DNA of 64,000 nucleotides from Mucilaginibacter saanensis (lineage in GTDB: Bacteria > Bacteroidota > Bacteroidia > Sphingobacteriales > Sphingobacteriaceae), in the NCBI RefSeq assembly GCF_014200575.1, contig NZ_JACHBZ010000016.1:1-64000 (forward strand), given 5' to 3'. Shown here one piece after another: positions 1-8,359 of this stretch; the first letter of the stretch is position 1; each line of letters starts with the position of its first letter. The notes below the pieces were generated by a model. The model had not been told where the DNA came from. It made no database searches and saw only the letters and a program-made list of their open reading frames with translations. The translations under genes and the position numbers were made by a program.

Positions 1-559
1 AAGTGTGGTAACTCAAATATCAACACAAAGGGGTAGTCTTTCGGCTACCCCTTAACTTTTATCAAAAAATCTTTTTACCGGACAACAGTGAAACAAGTTC
101 GGCATGACAGGTTTTTTTATTGAGGGCATACAAAAAACAAATACCGCCCAGCTTCCTCACGCGTGGTTTTATTCTTCCCGTCAGCAGATAAGCTTCGGAC
201 GAAAAGCGGGCAGAACATGGTGGATTGTGCGGCCGGCAGGGGCATTAGCAAACCTTGCCGAAGCAGAGATGTTGAGCGAACGAAGTAGCGGCAAGGTTTA
301 GCAGCCCGTGGTTCTGCCCGGTTTTGCGGGGCAAAGGCCATGTGCGGCAAAGAAGCATTTCTGGTGACAAGCGGTTTGGTTACTTTACCGCAACAAAGTA
401 AAGGCCCTCCCGCGGCCAAGAGCGGGTATACGACATGCCTATTGAAAGAATAGATCCTTCGCTATCGCTCAGGATGACAAAACGATAAGCTATTATCCCC
501 ACATTTGAAATTATTTTCGCCCCTGATGCAACGTTGTAAAAATCAATGCGTCATTTAGT
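1..559. repeat. Repeat-rich gap: half of a TIR module plus a ~390-bp interspersed repeat (copy A)
   Basis: Positions 1-92 are an exact reverse complement of 24673-24764 and contain a hairpin (AAGGGGTAG / CTACCCCTT around a short loop). They end in the 21-bp arm 72-92 (core TACCGGACAACAGTGAA). From 93 to about 480 lies copy A of a repeat found again at 45626-45988 and 46344-46711. It ends in the short motif 'gatccttcgctatcgctcag' that also occurs alone at 24535. Short open frames on both strands here are not kept between copies, so I call no gene. No clear promoter for the downstream sigma factor was recognised. Confidence 0.8.
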
Positions 560-1138
560 TTGAAAGCTGATCATAATTTGGAAGCCATATATATAGACAA
601 GCATTACAACCTGGTGGTTGAGTGTAAACAGGGAAGCAAAAAAGCCAGTTACGAATTGTACCGGTTATATTCAAAAGCGATGCTGAACGTCGCCTTTAGA
701 ATAGTGGGCAATATTGGCGAAGCTGAAGATGTTTTGCAGGAAGCTTTTCTGGATGCCTTTAACAAACTGAAAGATTTTAGGCAGGAAACCACTTTTGGTT
801 TATGGCTTAAACAAATAGTAGTTAACCGCTCCATTAACATGTTACGCAAACGCAAGCTGGAACTGATAGAATTGGAAGGCGACCACCTGGAAAATATTGC
901 CGATGAGGACGAGGCTGATGAAGACGAAATACAATACCAGGTAGCCATGGTTAAAGACGGCATGAAACAACTGCCAGACGGTTACCGCGTTGTACTATCC
1001 CTTTACCTGCTTGAAGGTTATGATCACGAAGAAATAGGACAAATACTGAGTATATCAGAAAATACCTCAAGAACCCAGTTTTTGAGAGCTAAAAGAAAAT
1101 TAATTGAAATTTTAAAAAGGAAAGGAACAGTATCATGA
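560..1138 (+). CDS. RNA polymerase sigma-70 family factor (ECF type)
   Basis: A 192-residue ECF-type sigma factor. Region 2 lies at about residues 37-95 (LYRLYSKAMLNVAFRIVG, then the acidic AEDVLQEAFLDAF). Region 4 lies at about 130-185 (LPDGYRVVLSLYLLEGYDHEEIGQIL and a helix-turn-helix SENTSRTQFLRAKRKL). The two are joined by a very acidic linker (DEDEADEDE). The start is a TTG, because no in-frame ATG lies upstream of region 2. The stop overlaps the next gene by 4 nt (ATGA), so the two are probably translationally coupled. The family redirects RNA polymerase to a small regulon, usually under control of a cognate membrane anti-sigma factor; the next gene fits that place. The signal it answers is unknown. 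Confidence 0.9.
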   Translation: MKADHNLEAIYIDKHYNLVVECKQGSKKASYELYRLYSKAMLNVAFRIVGNIGEAEDVLQEAFLDAFNKLKDFRQETTFGLWLKQIVVNRSINMLRKRKLELIELEGDHLENIADEDEADEDEIQYQVAMVKDGMKQLPDGYRVVLSLYLLEGYDHEEIGQILSISENTSRTQFLRAKRKLIEILKRKGTVS

Positions 1139-1701
1139 GCAAGCGATTTGAAGATTTCATGAAGCATAACAAGGATGAATTTGACGAGGTTGAACCATCG
1201 GCAGACTTGTGGAGCAAGATTGAACAAAACCTGTCTTTTCAGGAGGAATTGCCAAAAAAGCCGGAAACAAAAACCTTTTCTCTTGCTTTCGTGCTTCGGG
1301 TCGCGGCATCGGTAATCCTGATCATGGGTATAGGTTTCGGTGTGTACCTGCAAAGCCAAAAAGGCGCAAAACAAATTGACCTGGCTGCCATTAACCCCGA
1401 GTATGCCAAACAGCAATTGCATTACGCATCATTGGTTGAAACTAAACTTACCGAACTAAAATCAGTTGCCAAAACCGACCCGCAGCTGTATAAAGAATTT
1501 AGCGCCGAAATAGCTAAAATGAACTCTACCTATAAAAGACTCAATAATGATTTGGCCACCAGCCCCAACCAGGAGCGTGTTTTACGTGCAATGATCCGGA
1601 ACTTGCAAATACAAACCGAGGTGCTTAATCAGCAACTAAGTGTAATAGAGCAATTCAATCAAATGAAAAAAGATCAGAAAAATGAAATCAAAAATATTTA
1701 A
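1135..1701 (+). CDS. Single-pass membrane protein, probable anti-sigma factor
   Basis: A 188-residue protein with a soluble acidic N-terminus (residues 1-48), one membrane segment at about 50-72 (FVLRVAASVILIMGIGFGVYL) and a C-terminal part predicted to be helical and coiled-coil-like (about 95-185, rich in K, E, Q, L). It overlaps the sigma gene by 4 nt and the next gene by 20 nt, so the three are one transcript. A cytoplasmic N-terminus, one membrane span and an extracytoplasmic domain directly behind an ECF sigma factor is the usual anti-sigma layout. I see no zinc-binding HxxxCxxC motif, so it is not a classic ZAS-type anti-sigma. The role is inferred from position and topology. Confidence 0.65.
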   Translation: MSKRFEDFMKHNKDEFDEVEPSADLWSKIEQNLSFQEELPKKPETKTFSLAFVLRVAASVILIMGIGFGVYLQSQKGAKQIDLAAINPEYAKQQLHYASLVETKLTELKSVAKTDPQLYKEFSAEIAKMNSTYKRLNNDLATSPNQERVLRAMIRNLQIQTEVLNQQLSVIEQFNQMKKDQKNEIKNI

Positions 1702-3028
1702 ACAATCACTGCTGGCTATGGTGATATTGTTAACCATGAGCTCAGCCATCATTGCACAGGAAAGCCCTGTTGCACCTCCGGCTCCGCCAGAACCGCCGGA
1801 ATTGGCTCCCCTGACGGAAATCCAGGTATCAGACAGTACCAGTTTTCAGCTTAAGCTAAATGATGTTCATGTAAACCTGAGCAACCTGCACGTAAAAATA
1901 AACCGCGTTAAAATGCAGAAGCTCAATCAGCAAATGAAGCTCAACATGAAAAAATTTGATAAGCAGGCAAAGCTGTTCAGCAAAAACATGGTGCTTAAAA
2001 TGGATAGCTTAAAAACCTTTGCCTATAGTTTTGATACCAATATAGTGCCGCAGATTGCCTTCGGCTTTAAGGATTTTGATCAGAACTTCAGCTACAATAC
2101 CAACGTTACCAACAGTGAACAAAGCGACGGTATTGAAAAGGTTAAAAATTACAGCAAAAGCTACCCGGTTGATGGTAATGATAAATTAAAGCTCGACAAT
2201 CAGTACGGCCGCATAACCGTAAATACCTGGGACAGGCACGAGGTAAAGGTTGATATCCAAATAAAAGCCAGTGCAAATCAGGATAATGATGCCCAAAGTT
2301 TATTAGACGGGGTTCAAATATCTGATAGTAAAAATGGCGATGTGGTTTCTTTTAAAACAAATATTGAACGGATGGCTAACGGCCGTAACAGAAACCGGAA
2401 AATAGAAGTGAACTATATTGTAAACATGCCTGCCAAAATGCAGCTTGATGTTCAAAACAGCTATGGCTCAATTGTATTGCCTGACCTTGACGGCGTTGTT
2501 AAAATCAGCGCTTCGTACAGTAACGTAGTTGCCCAAAGTTTAAACAACCCGGCCAATGAAATTGAAGGCAGCTATGGCAGCTTAAAAATCGGGGTGCTGA
2601 ATGGCGGTAAACTTGATTTTTCCTACGGCAATGTTGACCTGGCCGAGAGCAATAACCTTAAAGCCGATGTAAACTACGGCTCATTAAAATTAGGGAAAAT
2701 AAAAGGTCATGCCGATTTAAACCTGTCATACATGGGTGGTTTAAAAATCGGGGAGTTAGATAACTCGTTGAAACGGCTAAACATCAATTCCTCTTATTCA
2801 GGCATGGCCATAACCATACCCGATAACAATAACTTTGATTTTGATGTAACCGTTAGTTACGCGGGCTTTAATTTCAATAATGACAAAATAACCATTACCA
2901 GTAAAACACCTGCCGATGGCACTAAGGGCTGGAACCCCACCAAAAACTATAAAGGCCATTTTGGTAAGGGAAATCCAGATTCAAAAGTAGTGATCAACTC
3001 CAGCTACGGCAGTGTTAAGTTTGATTAA
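1682..3028 (+). CDS. Secreted DUF4097-type beta-repeat protein
   Basis: A 448-residue exported protein. A signal peptide lies at residues 1-25 (KQSLLAMVILLTMSSAIIAQ), followed by a proline-rich patch (VAPPAPPEPPELAP) and a basic helical stretch. From about residue 160 there is a long beta-rich domain of the DUF4097/adhesin type, with recurring turns 'YGRITV', 'SYGSIV', 'SYGSLKIG', 'SYGNVDL', 'NYGSLKLG' and 'SYGSVKFD' at the end. Such domains are predicted right-handed beta-helices and are often encoded beside sigma/anti-sigma pairs in Bacteroidota. It starts inside the end of the putative anti-sigma gene. A role in sensing or as a target of the sigma factor is an inference. Confidence 0.8.
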   Translation: MKSKIFKQSLLAMVILLTMSSAIIAQESPVAPPAPPEPPELAPLTEIQVSDSTSFQLKLNDVHVNLSNLHVKINRVKMQKLNQQMKLNMKKFDKQAKLFSKNMVLKMDSLKTFAYSFDTNIVPQIAFGFKDFDQNFSYNTNVTNSEQSDGIEKVKNYSKSYPVDGNDKLKLDNQYGRITVNTWDRHEVKVDIQIKASANQDNDAQSLLDGVQISDSKNGDVVSFKTNIERMANGRNRNRKIEVNYIVNMPAKMQLDVQNSYGSIVLPDLDGVVKISASYSNVVAQSLNNPANEIEGSYGSLKIGVLNGGKLDFSYGNVDLAESNNLKADVNYGSLKLGKIKGHADLNLSYMGGLKIGELDNSLKRLNINSSYSGMAITIPDNNNFDFDVTVSYAGFNFNNDKITITSKTPADGTKGWNPTKNYKGHFGKGNPDSKVVINSSYGSVKFD

Positions 3029-3050
3029 ACTTCCTTATATTTTAACATTG

Positions 3051-3087
3051 ATAACAAACCTCTGCTGTTTTAGGCAGGGGTTTTGTT
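3051..3087 (+). terminator. Intrinsic terminator after the sigma operon
   Basis: CCTCTGC (3059-3065) pairs with GCAGGGG (3074-3080, one wobble), followed by a T-rich tail. It lies between the DUF4097 gene and terC. Confidence 0.6.
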
Positions 3088-3114
3088 ATTTTAGGGCGAT
3101 ACAAATTTACCCTT

Positions 3115-3873
3115 ATGGAAATATTTGCACAGGCCGAATCGTGGATCTCATTAATTACCCTTACCCTGCTTGAAATAGTGCTGGGGATTGACAATGTGAT
3201 CTTCATATCCATTTTATCAGACAAGCTGCCGGCAAACCAGCAGGCCCAGGGGCGCAGGGTGGGTTTAGGTATGGCCATGATCACCCGGGTGTTACTCCTG
3301 CTGTCAATAAGCTGGGTAATGACGCTTACTGCCCCGCTGTTTAACCTGGCACATCTTTTTAACGTGACTGATGCTGATTGGGTAGAAAAATTAGCCATAT
3401 CCGGCCGGGATCTTATCCTGATCATCGGGGGGCTATTCCTGATCTATAAAAGTACTGCCGAAATACACCATAAAATTGAAGGTGACGAGGAAAGCACCGA
3501 CAATGTAAAACCACATACCTTTTGGGGCACCATCATCCAGATCATGCTGCTTGATATTGTTTTCTCGCTTGATTCTGTGATTACCGCCGTAGGTATGGCC
3601 AGCCATGTCGAGATCATGATTATTGCTGTAGTAATTGCGGTAGGCATCATGATGTGGGCATCAAATGGTGTGGCATCATTTGTAAACAAGCACCCCACCG
3701 TAAAAATGCTGGCTCTGTCATTCCTGCTGCTTATTGGTGTTTCCTTATTAGCCGAAGCATTTGAACAGCACATCCCCAAGGGATATATCTACTTCGCCAT
3801 GGCTTTTTCCGTACTGGTTGAAATGCTGAACCTGAAAATGAAAGCGAAGAAGGGAAAAAGACAAAAGGATTAA
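3115..3873 (+). CDS. TerC-family integral membrane protein
   Basis: A 252-residue membrane protein of the TerC family. It has about seven hydrophobic spans and the paired signature motifs: LLEIVLGIDNVIFISILSD near the N-terminus and LLDIVFSLDSVITAVGMA near the middle. Each places an acidic residue in a span, as in metal-transporting members. A polar loop (KIEGDEESTDNVKPH) separates the halves and the tail is very basic (KMKAKKGKRQKD). TerC proteins have been tied to tellurite resistance and, for close relatives, to manganese export. This copy lies far from the Ter cluster at the other end of the window, which has its own TerC (59447-60268). Metal export is a plausible role; the substrate cannot be read from sequence. 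Confidence 0.88.
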   Translation: MEIFAQAESWISLITLTLLEIVLGIDNVIFISILSDKLPANQQAQGRRVGLGMAMITRVLLLLSISWVMTLTAPLFNLAHLFNVTDADWVEKLAISGRDLILIIGGLFLIYKSTAEIHHKIEGDEESTDNVKPHTFWGTIIQIMLLDIVFSLDSVITAVGMASHVEIMIIAVVIAVGIMMWASNGVASFVNKHPTVKMLALSFLLLIGVSLLAEAFEQHIPKGYIYFAMAFSVLVEMLNLKMKAKKGKRQKD

Positions 3874-3906
3874 AGATAAAAGAGCAAGGAGCAAATCTGC
3901 AAAACA

Positions 3907-3957
3907 AATTCAGGCCCGAGTGCGATTCCCTCCCAAGGGAGCACTCGGGCCTGAATT
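3907..3957. repeat. 17-bp perfect-stem hairpin in a repeat-rich gap
   Basis: AATTCAGGCCCGAGTGC (3907-3923) is the exact inverse of 3941-3957, with a 17-nt loop. Behind it, 3966-3984 is another small hairpin (TCCTGAA / TTCAGGA), and 4034-4052 a third (TGCCGAA / TTCGGCA). The last recurs in variant form at 58707-58723. The gap lies between convergent genes and may stop transcripts from both sides. Confidence 0.75.
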
Positions 3958-4095
3958 CACCACGTCGTCCTGAACTTGTTTCAGGATCCCTCAGGACAAG
4001 TTAGTCCACCTGATGATCACCTTTCATTTGGGATGCCGAAATAAATTCGGCACGACTAAGGTCTTTTATCTTTCATCCTTACTCCAAAAATCACT

Positions 4096-5283
4096 CTAAA
4101 ATACCCTGCACAACAGCCCCTTCAAATACTCTCCTTCGGGGAATGAAGCTCTTACCGGGTGATCTTCGGGTTGGTGAAACTGGTAAATAAATTGCACCTG
4201 TTTACCGGCATCCAGCGCGGCCCAGGCAATTACCTGTTTAAAGGTTTCCATATCCATAGCTCCCGAGCACGAGTAAGTAGCCAGCAATCCGCCTTCGTTC
4301 AGCAACAGCATACCTAAACGGTTCAGGTCTTTGTAGGCCCGTGAGGCCCGGGTTAGCGCCGACCGCGATGGCGCGTACTTAGGCGGGTCAAGTACAATAA
4401 CATCAAACTTTTCGTTATCGTCCCTGAATTTGCGTAGCTGCACATTTACGTCAGACTTTATAGCCTGATGTTTAGTCGCATCCAACTTATTCAACAGTAT
4501 ATTTTCTTTCAGCGTTTCAATGGCCAATGCCGAACTATCAACACTGGTTACCGATGCCGCCCCATTTTTTAAACTATTAAGCGTAAAGCCGCCGGTATAG
4601 CAAAAGCAATCCAGTACCTTTTTGTCTTTGGCGTAGGATGCCAGCACGTGCCGGTTATCCCGCTGATCACAATAAAAGCCCGACTTTTGGCCTTCCGTAA
4701 TATTAATACCGTAAACAACACCATTCTCCAGTACCTCTACTATTTCGGGTGGCGGATTGCCTGCCAGTACCTTGTTCTCCGTTTCAGCCAGGCCCTCATG
4801 CGCCCGCGATGCGGCATCGCTTTTATCAGATATACTTTCGGGCTGCAGCAGCTTTTGCAACTCATCAATAATTACTGGCATCATGCGCTCCATGCCCGAT
4901 GTAAGTACCTGTACTGCCAGGTGCCCTGCATATTTATCAACTATTAAACCGGGCAGATAGTCAGACTCGCTGAAAACCAGGCGGCAGGTATTGGTTCCGT
5001 TAGCCAATATGTTTGCCCTGCTTTTAACCGCAGTCGCCAGCTTATTACGGAACCAGTCGTCGGTAATTTCAACGCTTTCATTCCACTCCAGCAGACGTAA
5101 GGCTACCCTTGATTGATCATTATAAAATCCATAGGCCATAAAATCGCCTTTTGAATTGAGCAGGCGCACCACATCGCCATTGGCGGGTTTACCTTTTACC
5201 TTTTCAATAGCTCCGGAGAATACCCAGGGGTGTTTTTGCAGAACAGCTTTTTCTTTACCTTTATGTAATATAACATCAATCAT
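4096..5283 (-). CDS. rlmI: Class I SAM-dependent rRNA methyltransferase, RlmI type
   Basis: A 395-residue protein with the architecture of RlmI, which makes m5C1962 in 23S rRNA. An N-terminal PUA-like RNA-binding domain spans about 1-75 (starts MIDVILHKGKEKAV, contains HPWVFSGAI). A central linking domain follows. The Rossmann methyltransferase domain has the entry motif GQKSGFYCDQRDNR (198-211), the SAM loop LDCFCYTGGFTLN (224-236), an acidic ribose-binding strand (VTSVDSS) and the catalytic-site motif VLDPPKYAPSR (297-307). The length and order match the family. A 30-residue polar stretch around 150-180 is probably a loop insertion. The gene stands alone between convergent and divergent neighbours. 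The target base is taken from family knowledge. Confidence 0.87.
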   Translation of the reverse strand: MIDVILHKGKEKAVLQKHPWVFSGAIEKVKGKPANGDVVRLLNSKGDFMAYGFYNDQSRVALRLLEWNESVEITDDWFRNKLATAVKSRANILANGTNTCRLVFSESDYLPGLIVDKYAGHLAVQVLTSGMERMMPVIIDELQKLLQPESISDKSDAASRAHEGLAETENKVLAGNPPPEIVEVLENGVVYGINITEGQKSGFYCDQRDNRHVLASYAKDKKVLDCFCYTGGFTLNSLKNGAASVTSVDSSALAIETLKENILLNKLDATKHQAIKSDVNVQLRKFRDDNEKFDVIVLDPPKYAPSRSALTRASRAYKDLNRLGMLLLNEGGLLATYSCSGAMDMETFKQVIAWAALDAGKQVQFIYQFHQPEDHPVRASFPEGEYLKGLLCRVF

Positions 5284-5449
5284 GGGTGCAAAGGTAATAA
5301 AAAGCTAAAAGTGCAGGGCTTAAAGCATAAAGCGTATTGCCATCCTGTTTTTTAGCTTTCAGCCCCAATTAAACTTTTACAATTTTTATTACTCCAATAC
5401 AATAATTACCGATTAAAAACATTTGATATCTTAGTATCGAAAACATAAC

Positions 5450-6298
5450 ATGAGAAAAACTTACTTATTTTTAGCTACCATGCTATTGGCATGTATCAGC
5501 TATAAAAGCTACGCGCAGGTACCCCGCATACCTGAAGCAAGTTCAACGCAAACCTTAATCCAGGATTTTGGACTGGGTAAAATCAGCATCACTTATTCAC
5601 GGCCCAATGTTAAGGAACGCAAAATTTTTGGTGGCATAATACCTTATGGCGAGGTTTGGAGAACCGGTGCCAACGCCGCTACCACCATAACCTTTACCGA
5701 AAAAGTACTTATTGAAGGTAATAGCGTACCTGCAGGCACCTATTCGCTTTTCAGTATTCCGGAAAGAAACGAATGGACCATTATCCTCAACAAAACCGTT
5801 AAGCAATGGGGTGCATACAGCTACAAACAGGCCGATGACGTTCTCCGGTTTAAAATAAAGCCAATACGGGTGAGCGAAAAACGCGAAACCTTTACCATGG
5901 CCTTTGCCAATTCAACTACTAAATCAACAGATCTTTACCTGATATGGGACCATACAGCGGGTATGATCCATATGGAAACTGATGATGATGCCAAGATAAC
6001 CGCTAACATTGACGAGTTGATGAAAGGCGACCGCAAACCCTATTATTTTAATGCTATACAATACTATTATGAAAACAATAAGGATGTGAACAAAGCATTA
6101 GGCTGGGTTGCCGAGGCCGAAAAAATAGATCCGAAAGGCCCCTGGTTTAAACTATGGGAATCGCGCTTATTGTTAAGAAAGGGCGATAAAGCAGGTGCTA
6201 TTGCCGCGGCCGAAGCAGGTATACAACTTGCTACCGACAGTAAGGATGATGAATATGCCCGATTAAACAAGGAAGCCCTTGATCAGGCTAAAAACTAA
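5450..6298 (+). CDS. Secreted DUF2911 protein with C-terminal helical repeat
   Basis: A 282-residue exported protein. The signal peptide covers about residues 1-22 (LFLATMLLACISYKSYAQ). The DUF2911 domain spans about 25-170 and has its typical sequence ITYSRPNVKERKIFG, VWRTGANAATTITF, PAGTYSLFSIP and WTIILNK. The last ~100 residues look like a TPR-type helical repeat (NKALGWVAEAEKID, LRKGDKAGAIAAAEAGI). DUF2911 is common in Bacteroidota and has no settled function. A GC-rich stem with a T run lies directly behind it, so it is probably monocistronic. Confidence 0.87.
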   Translation: MRKTYLFLATMLLACISYKSYAQVPRIPEASSTQTLIQDFGLGKISITYSRPNVKERKIFGGIIPYGEVWRTGANAATTITFTEKVLIEGNSVPAGTYSLFSIPERNEWTIILNKTVKQWGAYSYKQADDVLRFKIKPIRVSEKRETFTMAFANSTTKSTDLYLIWDHTAGMIHMETDDDAKITANIDELMKGDRKPYYFNAIQYYYENNKDVNKALGWVAEAEKIDPKGPWFKLWESRLLLRKGDKAGAIAAAEAGIQLATDSKDDEYARLNKEALDQAKN

Positions 6299-6326
6299 TC
6301 GATAAATTTTAATTAAAATATTACCG

Positions 6327-6356
6327 GCCCGGCTCAATCAATTGCCGGGCTTTTTT
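6327..6356 (+). terminator. Intrinsic terminator of the DUF2911 gene
   Basis: GCCCGGC (6327-6333) and GCCGGGC (6344-6350) form a stem, followed by TTTTTT. It overlaps the last codons of the convergent symporter gene. Confidence 0.8.
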
Positions 6357-8034
6357 GTGGAATTAACTGTTGTAGGATATAAGCCAGTATAATTAACAGG
6401 ATACACCCAATGGCATTAAGCCATAAATAGGCTATCACATCAAAATAACCACAAATACAAACAGACAGCTCGGTGATGATGGCCGCTATAAAAACAGCTG
6501 TACCGCTTACCTTTTTTACGTAAAATGCTACAATAAACACCCCTAAAATGGTTCCGTAAATGTAGGAACCTAATTGATTAACGGCTTCAAGCAAATTACC
6601 TATGTGGCTTGCATAAAGTGCCATACCTACACACACCACTCCCCAAAACACCGTAGCCAGGCGCGATGCATTCAAGTAATTTTGTTCGGAAGCTCCCGGA
6701 TTAATAATTCGTTTATAAATATCAACCACACTGGTTGATGCCAGCGAATTGAGCGCACTGGCGGTTGAGCCCATAGAGGCCAGAAAAATAATGGCAATCA
6801 GCAATCCTATAAGTCCGCGTGGTAAATACTGCGTAACAAAAGTAAGGAACACGTAATTGGTATCATTACCATCTGCCCCGGCATTATTCTTTTTCATTAG
6901 GGCAATAGCATCCTGCCGTATGGCATGTGATTGTTTATCGGCCAGTTTCAGCGCATCCTGGGCATGATCTATCTGTTGGCTGTTCTTACTATCTATGGCC
7001 TTAATTAAATCATTAGCCTTAACCTTCTTTTGCTCAAAGGCACGGCTATATTGCTGGTCGAGCTGGTTATATTGGGTAGCGTAGCCGCTTTGCTTTACCT
7101 TATTTACCTCGTACCGGTTAAAAAACATAGGAGGCCTGTTAAACTGATAAAAGGCAAAAACCAGCACCCCTATCAGCAATATCATAAACTGCATCGGTAT
7201 TTTTATCAGCCCGTTCATGATTAATCCCAGCCTGCTTTGCCCTACCGAGCTGCCTGTTAAATAACGGCCAACCTGGCTTTGGTCGGTACCAAAATAAGAC
7301 AGCTGTAAAAAGAAACCGCCGATAAGGCCGCTCCAGATATTATAGCGGTTATTAGGGTCAAACTTCCAGTCAATCACATTCATGCGGCCCAGTTTACCGG
7401 CCATCTTAAGGGCATGTGTAAACCCAATGCCCGATGGTAATAAGCTTACCACCAACACCCCAGCCAAAAACATCCCCGAAAAAATGATGCTCATTTGCAG
7501 TAATTGGGTGTAGGACACGGCTTTGCTGCCGCCATAAACGGTATAAAAAATTACCAGGCCGCCTATAAATAAGGTGGTATAAACCGTATTAACATTGAGT
7601 ATGGTTGATAATACAATGGATGGGGCATAAATGGTTACCCCGGTTGAAAGGCCACGCTGCACCAGGAATAAAAAAGAAGTGAGTGCCCGTGTTTTCAGGT
7701 CAAAGCGTTGCTCCAGGAACTCATAGGCAGTATATACTTTGAGCCGGTGAAATATGGGTACAAAGGTGATGCAAAGCACAATCATGGCCAGCGGCAGGCC
7801 AAAGTAAAACTGTACAAAGCGCATCCCGTCTGAATAGGCCTGCCCCGGTGCCGACAAAAAGGTAATGGCACTAGCTTGGGTGGCCATAACAGAAAGCCCT
7901 ACGTGATACCAGGGTAACGAGCGGTTACCCATCAAAAACTGATCGATATTTTTATTACTGCCGCTTTTCCATATACCGTAAAGCACTATGGCAAACAGCG
8001 TTGTGCCTAAAACTATCCAATCAATTAAACTCAT
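6334..8034 (-). CDS. Sodium:solute symporter (SSS family)
   Basis: A 566-residue polytopic transporter of the sodium/solute symporter family. The start reads MSLIDWIVLGTTLFAIVLYGIW. Conserved core pieces include NRSLPWYHVGLSVMATQASAITFLSAPG (broken helix 1 region) and YTAYEFLEQRFDLKTRALTSFLF, with FLASMGSTASALNSLAS in a later helix, a typical sodium-site segment. A polar, charged ~85-residue insertion (from NRYEVNKVKQSGYATQ to NNAGADGND) interrupts the membrane part between two spans and is predicted helical. Its ATG overlaps the stop of a 41-aa membrane protein by 4 nt. The solute is unknown; such transporters carry sugars, amino acids or carboxylates. Confidence 0.88.
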   Translation of the reverse strand: MSLIDWIVLGTTLFAIVLYGIWKSGSNKNIDQFLMGNRSLPWYHVGLSVMATQASAITFLSAPGQAYSDGMRFVQFYFGLPLAMIVLCITFVPIFHRLKVYTAYEFLEQRFDLKTRALTSFLFLVQRGLSTGVTIYAPSIVLSTILNVNTVYTTLFIGGLVIFYTVYGGSKAVSYTQLLQMSIIFSGMFLAGVLVVSLLPSGIGFTHALKMAGKLGRMNVIDWKFDPNNRYNIWSGLIGGFFLQLSYFGTDQSQVGRYLTGSSVGQSRLGLIMNGLIKIPMQFMILLIGVLVFAFYQFNRPPMFFNRYEVNKVKQSGYATQYNQLDQQYSRAFEQKKVKANDLIKAIDSKNSQQIDHAQDALKLADKQSHAIRQDAIALMKKNNAGADGNDTNYVFLTFVTQYLPRGLIGLLIAIIFLASMGSTASALNSLASTSVVDIYKRIINPGASEQNYLNASRLATVFWGVVCVGMALYASHIGNLLEAVNQLGSYIYGTILGVFIVAFYVKKVSGTAVFIAAIITELSVCICGYFDVIAYLWLNAIGCILLIILAYILQQLIPQKSPAID

Positions 8035-8156
8035 TCAAAAAATTTTGTAATGAGCCAAAATACAAAAACTAAAAAAACCAGCCATGCAGCTACAATGCCG
8101 TAAAACTGGTTCCAATTACTTATAAATGACGGCAGATCAGGATCACGCCTTTTCAC
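8031..8156 (-). CDS. 41-residue single-span membrane protein coupled to the symporter
   Basis: Read directly from the minus strand. A GTG start at 8156 gives a 41-residue frame: a basic start MKRRDPDLPSFISNWNQF, one strongly hydrophobic segment at about 21-37 (IVAAWLVFLVFVFWLI), then KFFE. The stop overlaps the symporter ATG by 4 nt (ATGA), and the start lies inside the end of the upstream 71-aa gene. This tight packing and the clean hydrophobic segment argue that it is real. Small one-span partners are known beside some SSS transporters (for example YhdT with PanF). A regulatory or assembly role for this one is inferred. The start codon is uncertain. Confidence 0.65.
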   Translation of the reverse strand: MKRRDPDLPSFISNWNQFYGIVAAWLVFLVFVFWLITKFFE

Positions 8157-8358
8157 CACGGCCTTTAACCAAAACAGTCACAAAGAAACCTGCGGTTAAT
8201 AAGCCTAAAACACCGCCAACGGCTATCCAGGTAAATCCTTTATCAATTATTGCTCCTATAAAAAGACCAGAAACTAATCCTACAAGGTAAAATACAAAGT
8301 CCAGGCTTTTTTCGTCTTCTTCGTGATTTTTCATATTGCTATTTTTATAACGCTGCAA
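8143..8358 (-). CDS. Small two-span membrane protein (about 63-71 aa), AtpZ/AtpI-like hydropathy
   Basis: The open frame encodes 71 residues from 8358. The internal ATG at 8334 (MKNHEEDEKS) is the more likely start, giving 63. Two hydrophobic segments follow: FVFYLVGLVSGLFIGAIID and WIAVGGVLGLLTAGFFVTVLV. The tail is basic (KGRGEKA). The glycine-rich helical hairpin resembles AtpI/AtpZ-type subunits in pattern only. It overlaps the 41-aa gene and is first in a three-gene unit ending in the symporter. I do not recognise a specific family. Confidence 0.6.
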   Translation of the reverse strand: MQRYKNSNMKNHEEDEKSLDFVFYLVGLVSGLFIGAIIDKGFTWIAVGGVLGLLTAGFFVTVLVKGRGEKA

Positions 8359-8359
8359 A

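Noticed and set aside
117..419. 100-codon frame on the minus strand of repeat copy A (and related frames at 45563-45955 and 46371-46580)
   Set aside because: The matching frames in copies B and C are shifted by indels, so the conserved thing is the DNA repeat, not a protein.
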